DNA from: Shewanella sp. HN-41
Lineage (GTDB): Bacteria; Pseudomonadota; Gammaproteobacteria; Enterobacterales; Shewanellaceae
DNA: 64,000 bases
Reading direction: 5' to 3'
Assembly: GCF_000217915.1 (NCBI RefSeq)
Contig: NZ_AFOZ01000031.1
Span: 62,001 to 126,000, forward strand
A model generated the notes under the pieces. The model ran no database searches. It saw only the letters and a list, made by a program, of their open reading frames with translations, and was not told the origin of the DNA. Shown here piece by piece: positions 46,777-57,435 of this stretch. How positions within the stretch are numbered: the stretch's first letter is position 1; each line of letters opens with the position of its first letter. The position numbers were made by a program, and so were the translations under genes.

Positions 46777-47216
46777 ACAAACACCAAACACTGGATATAA
46801 TTACAGTGTAATTTAGCCCAAAGCTCCTTAGAGTGCAAATACCAATATGGCTTCCTTCATCTATGCTCACGGCGATGTACAGATCCAATGGCTAACAATG
46901 CTCAACAACTCGAACATAGCATGGCAAGCTATCGCTTAATCGGGTTAGTTGGACTCTGGATGCGGCTCTGGTTTATCGGACAAATAAGCTGGATTGTAGA
47001 AAATGATTCTGCTCAGAGCACAAATCAATTCCCAAACACAGAATTATCAAATATTTAACACTTTTGACTATGAAGCAACTCAAAAAATAGTTATGTTGAG
47101 TACCTTGAACGTTGGCAAAAGCGTTAATCGTCAATCAATGCCACTTCTTCCAATAAATTTTAAACCCGTAAATCTAAAAACTCTGCCAAAACAACAGAAT
47201 AAAGGAGTTGGTGTAT
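46777..47216. other. 440-base intergenic region upstream of the symporter gene
   Basis: No convincing gene is present. A 30-codon plus-strand frame starting at 46847 (MASFIYAHGDVQIQWLTMLN...) and a 73-codon frame at 47003-47224 lack supporting features. I looked for a glycine-riboswitch-like core, since glycine/alanine symporters can carry one, and saw none. AAAGGAG at 47201-47207 is the symporter ribosome binding site. Confidence 0.5.
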
Positions 47217-48710
47217 ATGAATGAGATTGTCAATGCGATCAATAGTGTCGTTTGGAGCCCTGCGCTCGTGTTTCTTTGTCTAGGTGTTGGGCTCTATTTC
47301 TCCCTTCGCTCCCGATTTCTCCAGTTACGTCATCTCCCCGAAATGATCCGTCTGATGTTTGATGGCAAAAGCACCGATGCTGGGGTGTCCTCCTTTCAGG
47401 CATTAGCGATGACACTAGCGGGTCGAGTCGGTACAGGGAACATTGCAGGGGTTGCAACTGCGATCACTTTTGGTGGTCCCGGGGCCCTATTCTGGATGTG
47501 GATGGTGGCATTTCTCGGCGCCAGCTCGGCCTTCGTCGAATCCACCTTAGGCCAAGTCTACAAAGAAAAAATTAATGGCGAATACCGTGGCGGACCGGCT
47601 TTTTATATCGAAAAAGGCTTAGGCATGCAATGGTATGCTTGGGTCTTTGCCATTGCGACCATTTTTGCCTGCGGGATCCTATTACCCGGAGTGCAAGCCA
47701 ACTCCATTGGCTCGAGCTTGAAAACCGCTTTCGATATCGATCCTAATGTCACCGCGGCAATATTGGCTATGCTGCTCGGGTTTATCATTTTTGGTGGTGT
47801 AAAGCGTATAGCCCACTTTGCTAGTACCGTCGTCCCCTTTATGGCGCTGGGTTATATCATTGTTGCCTGCGTGATCATTGCACTGAACATCGGCCAACTC
47901 CCCAACATTCTCTGGTTAATTATCAAAAGTGCTTTTGGCTTTGATGCGGGCTTTGGTGCCATTTTAGGGCTAGCCATTATGTGGGGGGTAAAGCGCGGTA
48001 TTTATTCTAACGAAGCTGGCCAAGGTACAGCACCACACGCCTCCTCTGCAGCGGCGGTAAGCCACCCCGCAAAACAAGGGTTAGTACAGGCATTCTCAGT
48101 GTACATTGACACTCTATTTGTGTGCTCTGCCACAGGTTTTATGCTGCTTATCACTGGCCTTTACAATGTACAAGGGCCTGACGGTGTGGCGCTCTACACT
48201 GGTATTGCCGGCGTTGCTGCGGGTCCTGGCTATGTACAAACGGCAATGGAAAGTATGATGCCAGGGTTTGGTAATATGTTTGTAGCAGTTGCCCTGTTCT
48301 TCTTTGCCTTTACCACTATTGTGGCTTACTACTATATTGCCGAGACTAACATTGTCTATATCAATCGTAAGGTGAATCGTCCTTGGCTAACGGTTGTGCT
48401 CAAGGTCGCCTTAATGAGTTCAACCGTATACGGCACAGTAAAAACAGCGGATCTGGCTTGGGGATTAGGTGATATAGGTGTCGGCCTGATGGCTTGGCTC
48501 AACATTGTCGCCATTATCCTATTGCAAAAAACCGCTTTTACTTGCCTTAAGGATTATGAATCACAACAGAGCCAAGGGATTGAGCCCCTGTTTGATCCAG
48601 AAAAGCTCGGTATTAAGAATGCAGATTACTGGGTCGAACGTAAAAATGCGGCTGAAATTCTGCCAGTGCAAACACCCCAAACGACAGAGACCAATCGCCA
48701 CATCTCATAG
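47217..48710 (+). CDS. Alanine/glycine:cation symporter (AGCS family)
   Basis: This 497-aa inner-membrane transporter has about 11 helices and family hallmarks: SSFQALAMTLAGRVGTGNIAG (partly: ALAMTLAGRVGTGNIAG, about 61-77), GGPGALFWMWMVAFLGA, and GVKRGIYSNEAGQGTAPHAS. AGCS proteins import alanine or glycine with Na+ or H+. The C-terminus is hydrophilic (about 450-497). The ATG at 47217, 9 bases after AAAGGAG, is preferred to TTG/GTG just upstream. Confidence 0.94.
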   Translation: MNEIVNAINSVVWSPALVFLCLGVGLYFSLRSRFLQLRHLPEMIRLMFDGKSTDAGVSSFQALAMTLAGRVGTGNIAGVATAITFGGPGALFWMWMVAFLGASSAFVESTLGQVYKEKINGEYRGGPAFYIEKGLGMQWYAWVFAIATIFACGILLPGVQANSIGSSLKTAFDIDPNVTAAILAMLLGFIIFGGVKRIAHFASTVVPFMALGYIIVACVIIALNIGQLPNILWLIIKSAFGFDAGFGAILGLAIMWGVKRGIYSNEAGQGTAPHASSAAAVSHPAKQGLVQAFSVYIDTLFVCSATGFMLLITGLYNVQGPDGVALYTGIAGVAAGPGYVQTAMESMMPGFGNMFVAVALFFFAFTTIVAYYYIAETNIVYINRKVNRPWLTVVLKVALMSSTVYGTVKTADLAWGLGDIGVGLMAWLNIVAIILLQKTAFTCLKDYESQQSQGIEPLFDPEKLGIKNADYWVERKNAAEILPVQTPQTTETNRHIS

Positions 48711-48737
48711 CGATTTAGGACGGGTCAAAAGCCAAAT

Positions 48738-48769
48738 AAAAAGGCCAGTGATTTCTCACTGGCCTTTTT
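48738..48769. terminator. Bidirectional terminator between the symporter gene and purF
   Basis: AAAAAGGCCAGTGA pairs with TCACTGGCCTTTTT around a 4-base loop, serving both convergent genes. Confidence 0.9.
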
Positions 48770-48788
48770 ATTTATAGCCCGCGGACCA

Positions 48789-50303
48789 TTATGGATGACA
48801 GACGTTGTGCAGTTCTAGGTTAGTGCCTATATCTTTGTTACGGTCTGCTTTGGCATCGTCGTTACGCAATTGCGTTAAATGATCCAAATACGCTTGATCT
48901 ACGTCGTTAGTGATGTAATGACCATCGAACACTGAGGTTTCAAAACGTTTAATCTCAGGATTTTCCATTCTAACCGCTTCAATTAAGTCGGTTAAATTTT
49001 GGAAAATAATACCATCGGCACCAATTAACTTGGCGATTTCATCGGCATCACGGCCATGGGCGATCAACTCGTTTGACGTTGGCATATCGATACCATACAC
49101 GTTCGGGAAACGAATTTCCGGCGCGGCAGAGGCAAAGTACACTTTCTTGGCACCGGCTTCACGGGCCATCTCGATGATCTGCTCAGACGTCGTACCACGC
49201 ACGATTGAGTCATCCACCAGCAACACATTTTTGCCTTTAAATTCAGTGTTAATTGCATTCAACTTGCGACGTACTGACTTCTTACGTTCCTGTTGACCGG
49301 GCATGATAAAGGTACGGCCAATATAACGGTTTTTCACGAAACCTTGGCGATACGGTAAGTCCATACAACGGGCAATTTCTAGCGCGATATCGCAAGAAGT
49401 TTCAGGAATAGGGATCACCACGTCGATGTCGTGGTCGTACCATTCTTTCTTAATCTTCTCGCCAAGCTTAGCGCCCATGTTGACGCGACTGGCATAAACA
49501 GACACTTTATCGATCGTCGAATCTGGACGGGCAAAATAAACGAATTCGAAGATACAAGGTGCATAGCTAGGTTCTGCCGCGCATTGACGGGTATACAGCT
49601 GGCCATCAATTGACACATAAATGGCTTCACCTGGTGCCACATCACGCATCACTTCAAAACCGACGGCATCGAGTGCCACGCTTTCAGAAGCGACCATGTA
49701 TTCAGTGCCCGTTGGCGTTTCGTGCTTACCTAACACCAGGGGGCGAATACCGAAGGGGTCACGGAACGCGACTAGGCCTTGGCCAATAATCATAGCAACA
49801 ACCGCGTAGGCACCACGAGCTTGCTGGTGTACGTTAGCGACCGCATCGAACACTTCTTCCGACGACAAGGTCAAGCTAGTGGTTTTTTGCAGTTCGTCCG
49901 CCAGCAGGTTAAGCAAGACTTCAGAATCCGAAGTGGTGTTCACATGGCGACGTTTTTTGATCAGCCCTTCGGCTAATTCAACTGTGTTGGTTAAGTTGCC
50001 GTTATGGGCTAACGAAATCCCAAATGGCGAGTTAACATAGAAAGGCTGCGCTTCTGACGCGCTTGAACTGCCCGCAGTTGGATAACGTACATGGCCAATA
50101 CCCGCATTGCCCTGTAGGCGCTGCATATGTTTGACTTCAAATACGTCTTTTACCAAACCGTTAGCTTTACGTAGTCTGAAAGCACCACGATCAACGGTCA
50201 CAATACCTGCCGCATCCTGACCTCTGTGCTGGAGCACTGTCAGTGCATCATAAATGGTCTGATTAACCGATGATTGGCCAACTATTCCGACGATACCACA
50301 CAT
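48789..50303 (-). CDS. purF: Amidophosphoribosyltransferase
   Basis: PurF makes phosphoribosylamine from PRPP and glutamine, the first step of purine synthesis. The 504-aa product starts MCGIVGIVG, where Cys2 becomes the N-terminal glutaminase nucleophile after Met removal. [20 protein letters not shown] and LAHNGNLTN belong to the Ntn domain. The PRT domain has [18 protein letters not shown] (about 366-383). Length matches E. coli PurF. It follows cvpA, but a 217-base gap allows its own promoter. Confidence 0.97.
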   Translation of the reverse strand: MCGIVGIVGQSSVNQTIYDALTVLQHRGQDAAGIVTVDRGAFRLRKANGLVKDVFEVKHMQRLQGNAGIGHVRYPTAGSSSASEAQPFYVNSPFGISLAHNGNLTNTVELAEGLIKKRRHVNTTSDSEVLLNLLADELQKTTSLTLSSEEVFDAVANVHQQARGAYAVVAMIIGQGLVAFRDPFGIRPLVLGKHETPTGTEYMVASESVALDAVGFEVMRDVAPGEAIYVSIDGQLYTRQCAAEPSYAPCIFEFVYFARPDSTIDKVSVYASRVNMGAKLGEKIKKEWYDHDIDVVIPIPETSCDIALEIARCMDLPYRQGFVKNRYIGRTFIMPGQQERKKSVRRKLNAINTEFKGKNVLLVDDSIVRGTTSEQIIEMAREAGAKKVYFASAAPEIRFPNVYGIDMPTSNELIAHGRDADEIAKLIGADGIIFQNLTDLIEAVRMENPEIKRFETSVFDGHYITNDVDQAYLDHLTQLRNDDAKADRNKDIGTNLELHNVCHP

Positions 50304-50520
50304 GGGTAAGCTTCCTCATTGTAAGATGTTCTATGCCCTTTCATGTTGAAATATAAGTAAAAAATGAAATAACTTCCCAGATCTTACCCTGGTCAGATTT
50401 CACCTTATTTGAGTACTGTTCAGACCTTGTTGTCCACTCACCTTAACAAGGCGAGCGATGTCGAAGAAACCTAAACAAACACACTTCTATTTCATCACTT
50501 AGGATAAATGTATTTTCTTT

Positions 50521-51009
50521 TTATAGTTTGGGTACAAAGCTGGAGGTGTTTTCCAAATAGTTAAAAAACCATTGAATGACAACGCCAAATTCAGGCACTA
50601 ATACAGAATCCTTCCACCACTGAGCATTGGGAGAACCCGTAAAAGCATCCATAAAAAATAACAAGGCACTGACAATGAGCGCCCCTCTAATAGCACCGAA
50701 GCACAGACCTAAGAGTCTATCAGTGCCTGATAATCCCGTTTTAACCACGAGTTGCCCTAGGATGTAATTGACCAAGGCGCCGAGTATCAAGGTAGTAATG
50801 AAAAGAATGGCAATGGAAACCCCATTGCGCAGCATCTCGTCGTTCATCTGTGTTAAGTGAACGGCAAGATCTTGATAAAATTGGCTGGCAACAAAGAAAG
50901 CCGCAAACCATACCACTAACGACATGGCTTCTTTGGCAAATCCGCGGATCAGACTGATGAGAGTCGATAATCCGATGACGAATATGATAGCGTAATCAAT
51001 CCAAACCAT
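50521..51009 (-). CDS. cvpA: CvpA family membrane protein
   Basis: The 162-aa product has four predicted helices and the CvpA start [24 protein letters not shown] (partly quoted: [20 protein letters not shown]), then [19 protein letters not shown]. CvpA is needed for colicin V export in E. coli and for bile/envelope tolerance in others; its molecular role is unclear. The dedD-cvpA-purF order matches E. coli. Confidence 0.94.
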   Translation of the reverse strand: MVWIDYAIIFVIGLSTLISLIRGFAKEAMSLVVWFAAFFVASQFYQDLAVHLTQMNDEMLRNGVSIAILFITTLILGALVNYILGQLVVKTGLSGTDRLLGLCFGAIRGALIVSALLFFMDAFTGSPNAQWWKDSVLVPEFGVVIQWFFNYLENTSSFVPKL

Positions 51010-51123
51010 TGAGATGGCTTTCCGACATAGGCTTTAAGACGGCGCGATTCTACCAGAGACTGAAACGATTCTCACCCCTAGAGAGGTAAATAAATTATTT
51101 TCAGTCCCGGGTTTTCATCGCCA

Positions 51124-51900
51124 TTAAGATTCCAACGGGTTAAAGGGGACAATCCTTCCCTTAAGGCGCGTAAGGCTTTCAATATCTTCCTGCATCTTCT
51201 TCAGCTTGGCCTCTGAGACATCGGGACCGACAAAGACTTTCGTCAGCACACCATCCTTAGGATTGTCTGGAATTGTGTACGCTTTAAAACCATTTTTACG
51301 CAGCTGGGCGACCAAGGCTTTAACGTTGGCAGCATTACTAAAGGCACCTAATTGCAGCGTCAGCCCCGGCTTTAGCGATTCACGGCTAACGACTTTAATT
51401 TCATCTTTGCTCGGTTTTGCACTGTCAGTCTTAGGCTTTTCCGTTTTTGCTACTGTGGTCGGTTTCGGCTCAGGCTTCTTCACTGACTCAGTTTTGGTGG
51501 TAGCCTTCGCAGGCTCTTTCTTCGGCTCAGATTTGCTTTCAACCTTCGCCGTTTGTGGTTTGCTTGCTTCTTTTACTGGATCGGGTTTAACAGATTCGGC
51601 CTTCGGCGGGGTAGATTTCACCGCTTGTGCAAGGGCGGCTTCATCATTTGGCTGAGACTCGACTAATTCGACCTGCGCCCCGCTCAATTCCCCCACATCC
51701 TGTGCCGAGAGGACTTCAAACATATCATCGGCATTTTTCTGCTGTTCGATCAGATTAGGACGTAATGGAATTTCCGCAAACTGCTCTTCTTGACGATCTT
51801 TTTTACCATCCAAAATATCCGGCAGAAAAATCACCCCAAGGGCAACCAGCACCACAGTGCCGACTAAACGATTATGAAACTGGCTAGACAAAACTGACAT
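51124..51900 (-). CDS. dedD: SPOR-domain cell-division protein (DedD-like)
   Basis: The 258-aa protein has one N-terminal membrane helix (about residues 12-30), a long Lys/Pro/Glu/Ala-rich periplasmic linker (about 80-175) and a C-terminal SPOR domain (LTLQLGAFSNAANVKALVAQ, partly; about 182-258) that binds denuded septal peptidoglycan. This is the DedD architecture. The start at 51900 (MSVLSSQFHNRLVG) lies inside the end of folC, overlapping it by 17 bases; the longer in-frame version from 51954 would extend into folC. Confidence 0.9.
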   Translation of the reverse strand: MSVLSSQFHNRLVGTVVLVALGVIFLPDILDGKKDRQEEQFAEIPLRPNLIEQQKNADDMFEVLSAQDVGELSGAQVELVESQPNDEAALAQAVKSTPPKAESVKPDPVKEASKPQTAKVESKSEPKKEPAKATTKTESVKKPEPKPTTVAKTEKPKTDSAKPSKDEIKVVSRESLKPGLTLQLGAFSNAANVKALVAQLRKNGFKAYTIPDNPKDGVLTKVFVGPDVSEAKLKKMQEDIESLTRLKGRIVPFNPLES

Positions 51901-53155
51901 CCTGCTTAAAGAGAGACTTAAATCCTGCCACAGTGTAAAAGGAGCCAAACACAATTACCACATCATCGGGTCGAATTTGCGCTTTTAATGCCATCCATGC
52001 CGCATCTATCTGCTCAAATTCAACCACATTGGCCTCTGGTGCTAAGGTTTGGTGCAACTGGCTGGCACTGGCACCACGCTCTGTGTGTAGACTCACTAAA
52101 TACCAAGCGTTAACCAGAGGATCAATCACGGGCAACACACCCGCAATATCTTTATCTTTTAACATACCGCACAGGGCAAAAACCCGCTTGCCCGCAACAG
52201 TGGGCTTGAGCTGCTGCACTAAAAAACGGGCCGCGTGGGGATTATGGGCCACATCGAGTAAGATTAATGGCTGTTCATTCACTCGCTCTAATCGTCCCGT
52301 TAAGCGAGCCGTGCTAATGCCCTTGGCAATAATATCAGGCGCAATATCCGGCCAGCCCTGTTCGATGATCGCAAGCACTGTCGCCGCATTTGGTAATGGT
52401 AAGCTTGGTAAAACTAAATCGCGCAACTTAAGCACTTGGCCTTGAAAATCCCACAAATTACCATGGGCTTGGTAACTGAACTCGTTGCCGACTCGATACA
52501 ATATTGCGCCAACGTCATTGGCAACATCATTGACTGTATTGGGCAAGTTGGGCTCACCGACAATGGCCGGTTTACCACGGCGGAAAATGCCCGCTTTTTC
52601 ACGGCCCACTAGCTCACGGGTGTTACCAAGATAACTTTCATGGTCTAAATCCACAGAGGTCACCACACTGATATCGGCATCGATCATATTGGTGGCATCT
52701 AGCCGGCCACCTAATCCAACTTCAAGGATAATGACATCGAGTTTGGCGGCTTTAAACAACATTAATCCCGCCAGTGTGGCGTATTCAAAAAAGGTTAAGG
52801 AAATATCGTCCCTTACAGCTTCTATTTGTTCAAAGGCGGCAACCAAGGCACTATCACTGGCATCATTGCCATTAATACGCACCCGTTCATTATAGTTGAG
52901 CATATGTGGCGAGCTATATACGCCAACGGTCAAGCCCGATAAACGCAGGATATTTTCCAGCATAGCGCAGGTCGTGCCTTTACCATTAGTACCACCAACT
53001 GTCACGACAGTCGAAGGCCCTAAGTCTAACAGTCCAAGCCTTTGTGCTACCCTAGAGACACGCGTGAGCCCCATGTCAATTTCACTGGGATGAATGGACA
53101 GCAAATATTCCAACCACGGTTCTAATGCTGCATTTGCCGTCGGTACTGTTAGCAT
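51884..53155 (-). CDS. folC: Bifunctional folylpolyglutamate/dihydrofolate synthase
   Basis: FolC adds glutamate to dihydropteroate and folates. The 423-aa product has the Mur-ligase-type ATP loop VTVGGTNGKGTTCAMLENIL (partly; about 49-64), SPHMLNYNERVRING and EVGLGGRLDATNMID, and the C-terminal domain with DVAHNPHAARFL. Length is normal. It lies directly after truA with about 70 bases between; in E. coli dedA and accD would lie between them, but neither is seen here. Confidence 0.96.
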   Translation of the reverse strand: MLTVPTANAALEPWLEYLLSIHPSEIDMGLTRVSRVAQRLGLLDLGPSTVVTVGGTNGKGTTCAMLENILRLSGLTVGVYSSPHMLNYNERVRINGNDASDSALVAAFEQIEAVRDDISLTFFEYATLAGLMLFKAAKLDVIILEVGLGGRLDATNMIDADISVVTSVDLDHESYLGNTRELVGREKAGIFRRGKPAIVGEPNLPNTVNDVANDVGAILYRVGNEFSYQAHGNLWDFQGQVLKLRDLVLPSLPLPNAATVLAIIEQGWPDIAPDIIAKGISTARLTGRLERVNEQPLILLDVAHNPHAARFLVQQLKPTVAGKRVFALCGMLKDKDIAGVLPVIDPLVNAWYLVSLHTERGASASQLHQTLAPEANVVEFEQIDAAWMALKAQIRPDDVVIVFGSFYTVAGFKSLFKQDVSFV

Positions 53156-53224
53156 CTGTTATTTCCTTCCTTCGATAACGGGCGATAATCATCTTCAGAC
53201 GTTGGACGAATAGTCCCAACGGCA

Positions 53225-54013
53225 TTAATCCACCATAAATAATGGCCCAAGGGCCAACTTAGGCAACTGATATTGTTCTGGATAGGTGACGTCAACAAGA
53301 TAAAGTCCATGGGGTTTCGCCGTGGCCGCCGCTTGATTTCTATCCTTCAACGCCAATAACTCACCCATCCAAGTTAAGGGCTGATTACCGAGTCCAATCT
53401 CGAGTAATGACCCGACAATATTGCGCACCATATGGTGTAAGAAAGCATTGGCGGCAATATCGACAATGATATACATGCCTTGGCGCGTGACATTGACGCT
53501 ATGGACATTGCGAAACGGTGTTTTTGACTGGCACTGCACTGCGCGAAAACTGGTGAAGTCCTGCTCCCCTAAAAGTGCCTGTGCCGCTTGGTGCATCCTT
53601 TGGGCGTCAATATCACCGTGGTAATGGCTGACACCGTGGCGCAGAATGCCTGGACGGAAATTATGATTGTAGATCACGTAACGATAACGTCTGGCCGTCG
53701 CGGAAAAGCGCGCATGAAAACTGTCATCGACCTCCTTCACCCAGCGCACTGCAATATTATCCGGAAGATTTGCATTCACCCCTAGTGTCCATGCGCCTTC
53801 ATTTCTAATTGCATTAGTTTCAAAATGCACCACCTGTCCGGTTGCATGCACTCCCGCATCGGTACGCCCCGCGCAAAATAAACTGATAGGTTCATTGGCG
53901 ACCACAGATAACGCCCGTTCTAATTGCCCTTGTACTGAATCGACCTCAGCTTGACGTTGCCACCCAAAATAACCACTGCCGTCATATTCAATACCCAATG
54001 CAATCCGCATCAC
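53225..54013 (-). CDS. truA: tRNA pseudouridine(38-40) synthase TruA
   Basis: The 262-aa enzyme begins [20 protein letters not shown] and contains [19 protein letters not shown] (partly: [17 protein letters not shown], about 48-64), with the catalytic Asp in RTDAGV, plus [17 protein letters not shown]. TruA modifies U38-U40 of the anticodon stem-loop of many tRNAs. The start is MMR; the second Met matches E. coli more closely. It is followed by folC and preceded by fimV with its terminator between. Confidence 0.96.
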   Translation of the reverse strand: MMRIALGIEYDGSGYFGWQRQAEVDSVQGQLERALSVVANEPISLFCAGRTDAGVHATGQVVHFETNAIRNEGAWTLGVNANLPDNIAVRWVKEVDDSFHARFSATARRYRYVIYNHNFRPGILRHGVSHYHGDIDAQRMHQAAQALLGEQDFTSFRAVQCQSKTPFRNVHSVNVTRQGMYIIVDIAANAFLHHMVRNIVGSLLEIGLGNQPLTWMGELLALKDRNQAAATAKPHGLYLVDVTYPEQYQLPKLALGPLFMVD

Positions 54014-54060
54014 ACACCCTCTTTGTTAATTAAGCGGCGCATTTTATCACAGCAGACCAT

Positions 54061-54087
54061 AAAAAAAACGGCGCTTAGAGCGCCGTT
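54061..54087 (-). terminator. Terminator of fimV
   Basis: The stem AACGGCGCT / AGCGCCGTT with loop TAG is followed on the minus strand by eight T residues, just past the fimV stop. Confidence 0.88.
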
Positions 54088-54110
54088 GGGGTTAATTCGA
54101 ATAAATAGGA

Positions 54111-57100
54111 TTAACCTATCTCTTTAAGCAATTTGGCAGCTTCATCCTGCTGACGCGCATTACCATCGATTTGGACTTCTTTCAGCAGTGCTTTAGCACT
54201 GTCGCTGTCATCAATTTCGATATAAGCACGGGCCAGATCCAATTTTGCGTTGACCGAGTTTTCTTCATCATCGACATCGATCATCGCAGCATCACCAATC
54301 AAGGAGCCGACATCACTCATCTCCACATCGACGTCAGGGTATAAATCAACCTCTTGGCTATCCTGCTCTGCATCGTTGAGCAATTTATCGATATCGATAA
54401 AGCCATGTTCATTTTGGAAACTCGTCAGATCATGATCCGCTACAAATGGCTTTGACTTGCGAGACTCCTGGGCATCCAGAGCCGCTAATGCCTCATCCAC
54501 TGTCAGAGTATGATCATCATCGAGGCTGAAGCTGTCTTCTGTCGCTAACACATCATCGTCATCAAGGTCAGCATTGGCACTAAAGGCCGCCAAGACACTG
54601 TCGTCACTCAAATCGACATCGGCGCTTAAATCGAGATCTGCACCTAAATCAAAGTCATCACTTAGGCTATCTTCTGCACTCGATAACTCCACTTTGGTCT
54701 CAGTCGCTTTTAGGTCCCGCTTTTCGGTACCTGCGAGTGAACCCGGCTTGGTTGCTACGGCATCGGTATTCGCTGGGGCCGATACGTCGACAGAGGGAGT
54801 CAACTCAACCTTAGGTGCAGGTGCAAAATCAAGCTCTGTGTCCCAATCGAGTACATGGGGATCTTTGCTCTTATTCGCTTTTAAATCATTGAAGAAAGAA
54901 GATTCTCTCTCCTTAGCCGCAGCAGCCACTTTTGCCGCAGCGGCGGACACTGCTAAATCGTCGACATCTTCATCGGCATCAAAACCACTAAATACAACCT
55001 CATCTAACGCAGCATTCTCTTTATTTATCGTTTGTGCCAGTGCAGTGGTATCTTCGCTGCCATCGATGGCAGTGGCCACGCCAATACCTTTAAGTAGTTC
55101 ATCCTCATCCGCTGGTTTTGCAGTGTCCGATAATGCCGTTTCCATGTCGAAATTAAAATCATCGGCATCCGCTTCAACCTGCTCAGGCACATCAAACTCG
55201 GCTAAAAGCGCATCGAGATCATTCTCAGTGGTCGATAAATCTTCAGGCAGTGATGCTTCTCGCTCTGCCACAAGCAGGTGGTCAAGCTCCTCATCCGCTT
55301 CAGGTAGTAGAGGATCAAGCTCTGCTTCGGGTGCTACCACTATCGTCCCTACAACATCCTCTGCCACATCGGAGGGTTTCGCCGCCGAAGTATCAAAACC
55401 CGCAAGTAAAGCATCGATATCATCGGTTTCAGCAATGCCAATAGCATCGAGTTCAGGATCGAGCTCTGCGGCAATGGCATCCCCTAAATCGGGTTCTGGT
55501 GCGGCAGGCTTATCAAAATCGGCAAGCAAAGCATCGATATCATCGGTATCTTCAACACCTAAAGCCGTTAACTCGTCGTCAAGCTCGGCTGCAATTTCAT
55601 CACCGAGATCGGGCTCTGTTTGTACCTCCGCGGGCTTATCAAAGTCGGCAAGTAAAGCGTCAATATCCAGATTATCTTGAACATTGAGCCCATCAAGCTC
55701 GGTATCGGCCTCAAGTTCGGCAGCAATCGCTGTGCTCAAATCATCATCGGAAGAAGGTTGAGTGACGTTGGTATCCGAGGGCATTTCAATATCAGCTAAA
55801 TCATCGACATCAACCCACTCTTCGGCCAAGTTATCCGCCAAGGCATTGGTCTCGTCTTGGGACTGTTCAGCGCCATCATCCGAGCCAAGGTTTGCAAGCA
55901 AGGCATCAAGATCTTCTTCCTCAAGAATATTGTCCGATTTGTTTTTTTCTTCAGCAAAGGCCTCTTCCTGATCGCCCATAGCCTCAGCCCACAAATCGTC
56001 GAGGGATTGACCTTCTTCCTCTTCAAACTGAGGCTCCGGTGCAACGCCCCCTTGATCGATAAACATGTCCGCAGCCATATCCATTTGCTCATGGATATCG
56101 ACCATGTCCTGCTCGGGTTGAAGACTCACACTCCCTGAATCTAATAGACTATCGATAGAATCCGCATGATCTGTATCTAAATGCACGGCCATATCATCGA
56201 GATCATCATCCATCGCCAGCACAGAGGTTCCCGTCGCCATACCCGCGCCCCCGGCCGCCATCGCCGCTTGCTGCGTTTCTAATTCGAGCCGTTCTTTATT
56301 GCGTTTGCGACGTAGTGCCCAAAATACTAAGAACAAGATCAATAAGGCTGGGATCACCGCTGCAGCGACTAAGAGTAAGGGACTCTCCATCAAAGTACGC
56401 CATAAATCATCTGGTTCTTTGGGCGTTTCAGGCTCAGCAGTAACGGGGGATTGTGCCGCCTCGACATCGGCTTTCAAGGCTTGATTCTGCTGTTTTGTGA
56501 CCTGAAGCGTTTCTTCCAACATGGCAATTTGTTGATTTAATTCTTCAACTTTTGCTTTTAGTGCTTCGACATCCGTATTTCTAACCGATAGCTGATCTTG
56601 GGTTCGAGCCAATTCATCCGTTAACGATAAATTTTTGCTCTCAGCGGCCTCAAGGCGCGCATTAGCATCCGAACTCAACATCTTGGGTTCTGTTGTAGTG
56701 GCGGTTTGTGTTGATGCAGGCTCGGTTTTCACGGCTTGCATTTTCACTTCGGCCTTAGGTGTAACTTCGGCGACGGGAGCGACAACTACAGGCGTTGGCG
56801 CTTTAACCGTGGGCTTTACTGCTGGTTTTGTGGTGGCTTTTGCCGCGCTACGCGCCTGCTTATCATCGCGCTCGGCCCTCGCTATGGCGAGACTATTGGG
56901 GATCGCTAACATCACTTCTTTCGAAGGAATGAGTAAAATCATCCCACGCTCAAGACTATTGTAATTGTCAGAGTTAAAGGCATGGGGATTGGCATCAAAC
57001 ACGGCTGCCATGACTTGGTAGACACTCACACTCGGATCGGGGCGCACTTTTTGCGCTATGCTCCAAAAAGTATCTTTTGAGGTCGTTGGGCCATATTGAT

Positions 57101-57257
57101 GGTTCAACTGACGGATCTGTCCATCTGGCCCCATGATTTTCAAGGGTTTAACTTTGGGTGTATCGGCGGCAACGGCGGGATCGATAAAATAAGTCGTGGA
57201 GGAAACGGCTAAAACGGTGGCCATCAGGCCCACAAGATACGAAGTGCGAAATTTCAT
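54111..57257 (-). CDS. fimV: FimV/HubP-type polar landmark protein
   Basis: The 1048-aa protein has a signal peptide (about 1-29), a periplasmic LysM-like domain (HQYGPTTSKDTFWSIAQKVR, about 52-71, and following), an alanine/proline linker with a coiled coil (about 195-260), a membrane helix (about 290-312, LLLVAAAVIPALLILFLVF) and a long acidic cytoplasmic domain. The acidic part has repeats of the form DDIDALLADFDKPA. A FimV C-terminal helical motif (VNAKLDLARAYIEIDD) ends the protein. In Shewanella and Vibrio the homologue HubP marks the cell pole for flagellum, chemotaxis array and chromosome origin. I use ATG 57257, after AAGGGAAGG. Confidence 0.93.
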   Translation of the reverse strand: MKFRTSYLVGLMATVLAVSSTTYFIDPAVAADTPKVKPLKIMGPDGQIRQLNHQYGPTTSKDTFWSIAQKVRPDPSVSVYQVMAAVFDANPHAFNSDNYNSLERGMILLIPSKEVMLAIPNSLAIARAERDDKQARSAAKATTKPAVKPTVKAPTPVVVAPVAEVTPKAEVKMQAVKTEPASTQTATTTEPKMLSSDANARLEAAESKNLSLTDELARTQDQLSVRNTDVEALKAKVEELNQQIAMLEETLQVTKQQNQALKADVEAAQSPVTAEPETPKEPDDLWRTLMESPLLLVAAAVIPALLILFLVFWALRRKRNKERLELETQQAAMAAGGAGMATGTSVLAMDDDLDDMAVHLDTDHADSIDSLLDSGSVSLQPEQDMVDIHEQMDMAADMFIDQGGVAPEPQFEEEEGQSLDDLWAEAMGDQEEAFAEEKNKSDNILEEEDLDALLANLGSDDGAEQSQDETNALADNLAEEWVDVDDLADIEMPSDTNVTQPSSDDDLSTAIAAELEADTELDGLNVQDNLDIDALLADFDKPAEVQTEPDLGDEIAAELDDELTALGVEDTDDIDALLADFDKPAAPEPDLGDAIAAELDPELDAIGIAETDDIDALLAGFDTSAAKPSDVAEDVVGTIVVAPEAELDPLLPEADEELDHLLVAEREASLPEDLSTTENDLDALLAEFDVPEQVEADADDFNFDMETALSDTAKPADEDELLKGIGVATAIDGSEDTTALAQTINKENAALDEVVFSGFDADEDVDDLAVSAAAAKVAAAAKERESSFFNDLKANKSKDPHVLDWDTELDFAPAPKVELTPSVDVSAPANTDAVATKPGSLAGTEKRDLKATETKVELSSAEDSLSDDFDLGADLDLSADVDLSDDSVLAAFSANADLDDDDVLATEDSFSLDDDHTLTVDEALAALDAQESRKSKPFVADHDLTSFQNEHGFIDIDKLLNDAEQDSQEVDLYPDVDVEMSDVGSLIGDAAMIDVDDEENSVNAKLDLARAYIEIDDSDSAKALLKEVQIDGNARQQDEAAKLLKEIG

Positions 57258-57381
57258 CAATCCTTCCCTTTGAAGCGCTATAAAGTTATCTCGCTGATAA
57301 CAGGCTTTAGGCAATTGTATTTATTGAGATTACTATAAACTAGAAATCTCCGCCCTGCTACTGTTCACAAGTGTAAAACAA

Positions 57382-57408
57382 AAAAAGCCTGCTGGCAGCA
57401 GGCTTTTT
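57382..57408 (-). terminator. Terminator of asd
   Basis: AAAAAGCCTGCT pairs with AGCAGGCTTTTT around GGC, about 30 bases past the asd stop. Confidence 0.9.
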
Positions 57409-57435
57409 CAATGGGCAAGGAATGCACCTTAAGAC

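Noticed and set aside
46777..47216. Glycine riboswitch upstream of the alanine/glycine symporter
   Set aside because: I looked for the conserved glycine-aptamer core and found no convincing match.
47003..47224. 73-codon plus-strand frame before the symporter gene
   Set aside because: No ribosome site or recognisable domain, and it overlaps the symporter start in another frame.
50304..51123. PurR operator upstream of purF or cvpA
   Set aside because: No sequence close to the ACGCAAACGTTTGCGT palindrome is present.
54574..55680. 368-codon open frame on the plus strand (Ser/Ala-rich)
   Set aside because: It is the antisense shadow of the acidic Asp/Ala/Leu repeats of fimV; its low-complexity Ser/Ala composition and lack of a ribosome site are artefacts.
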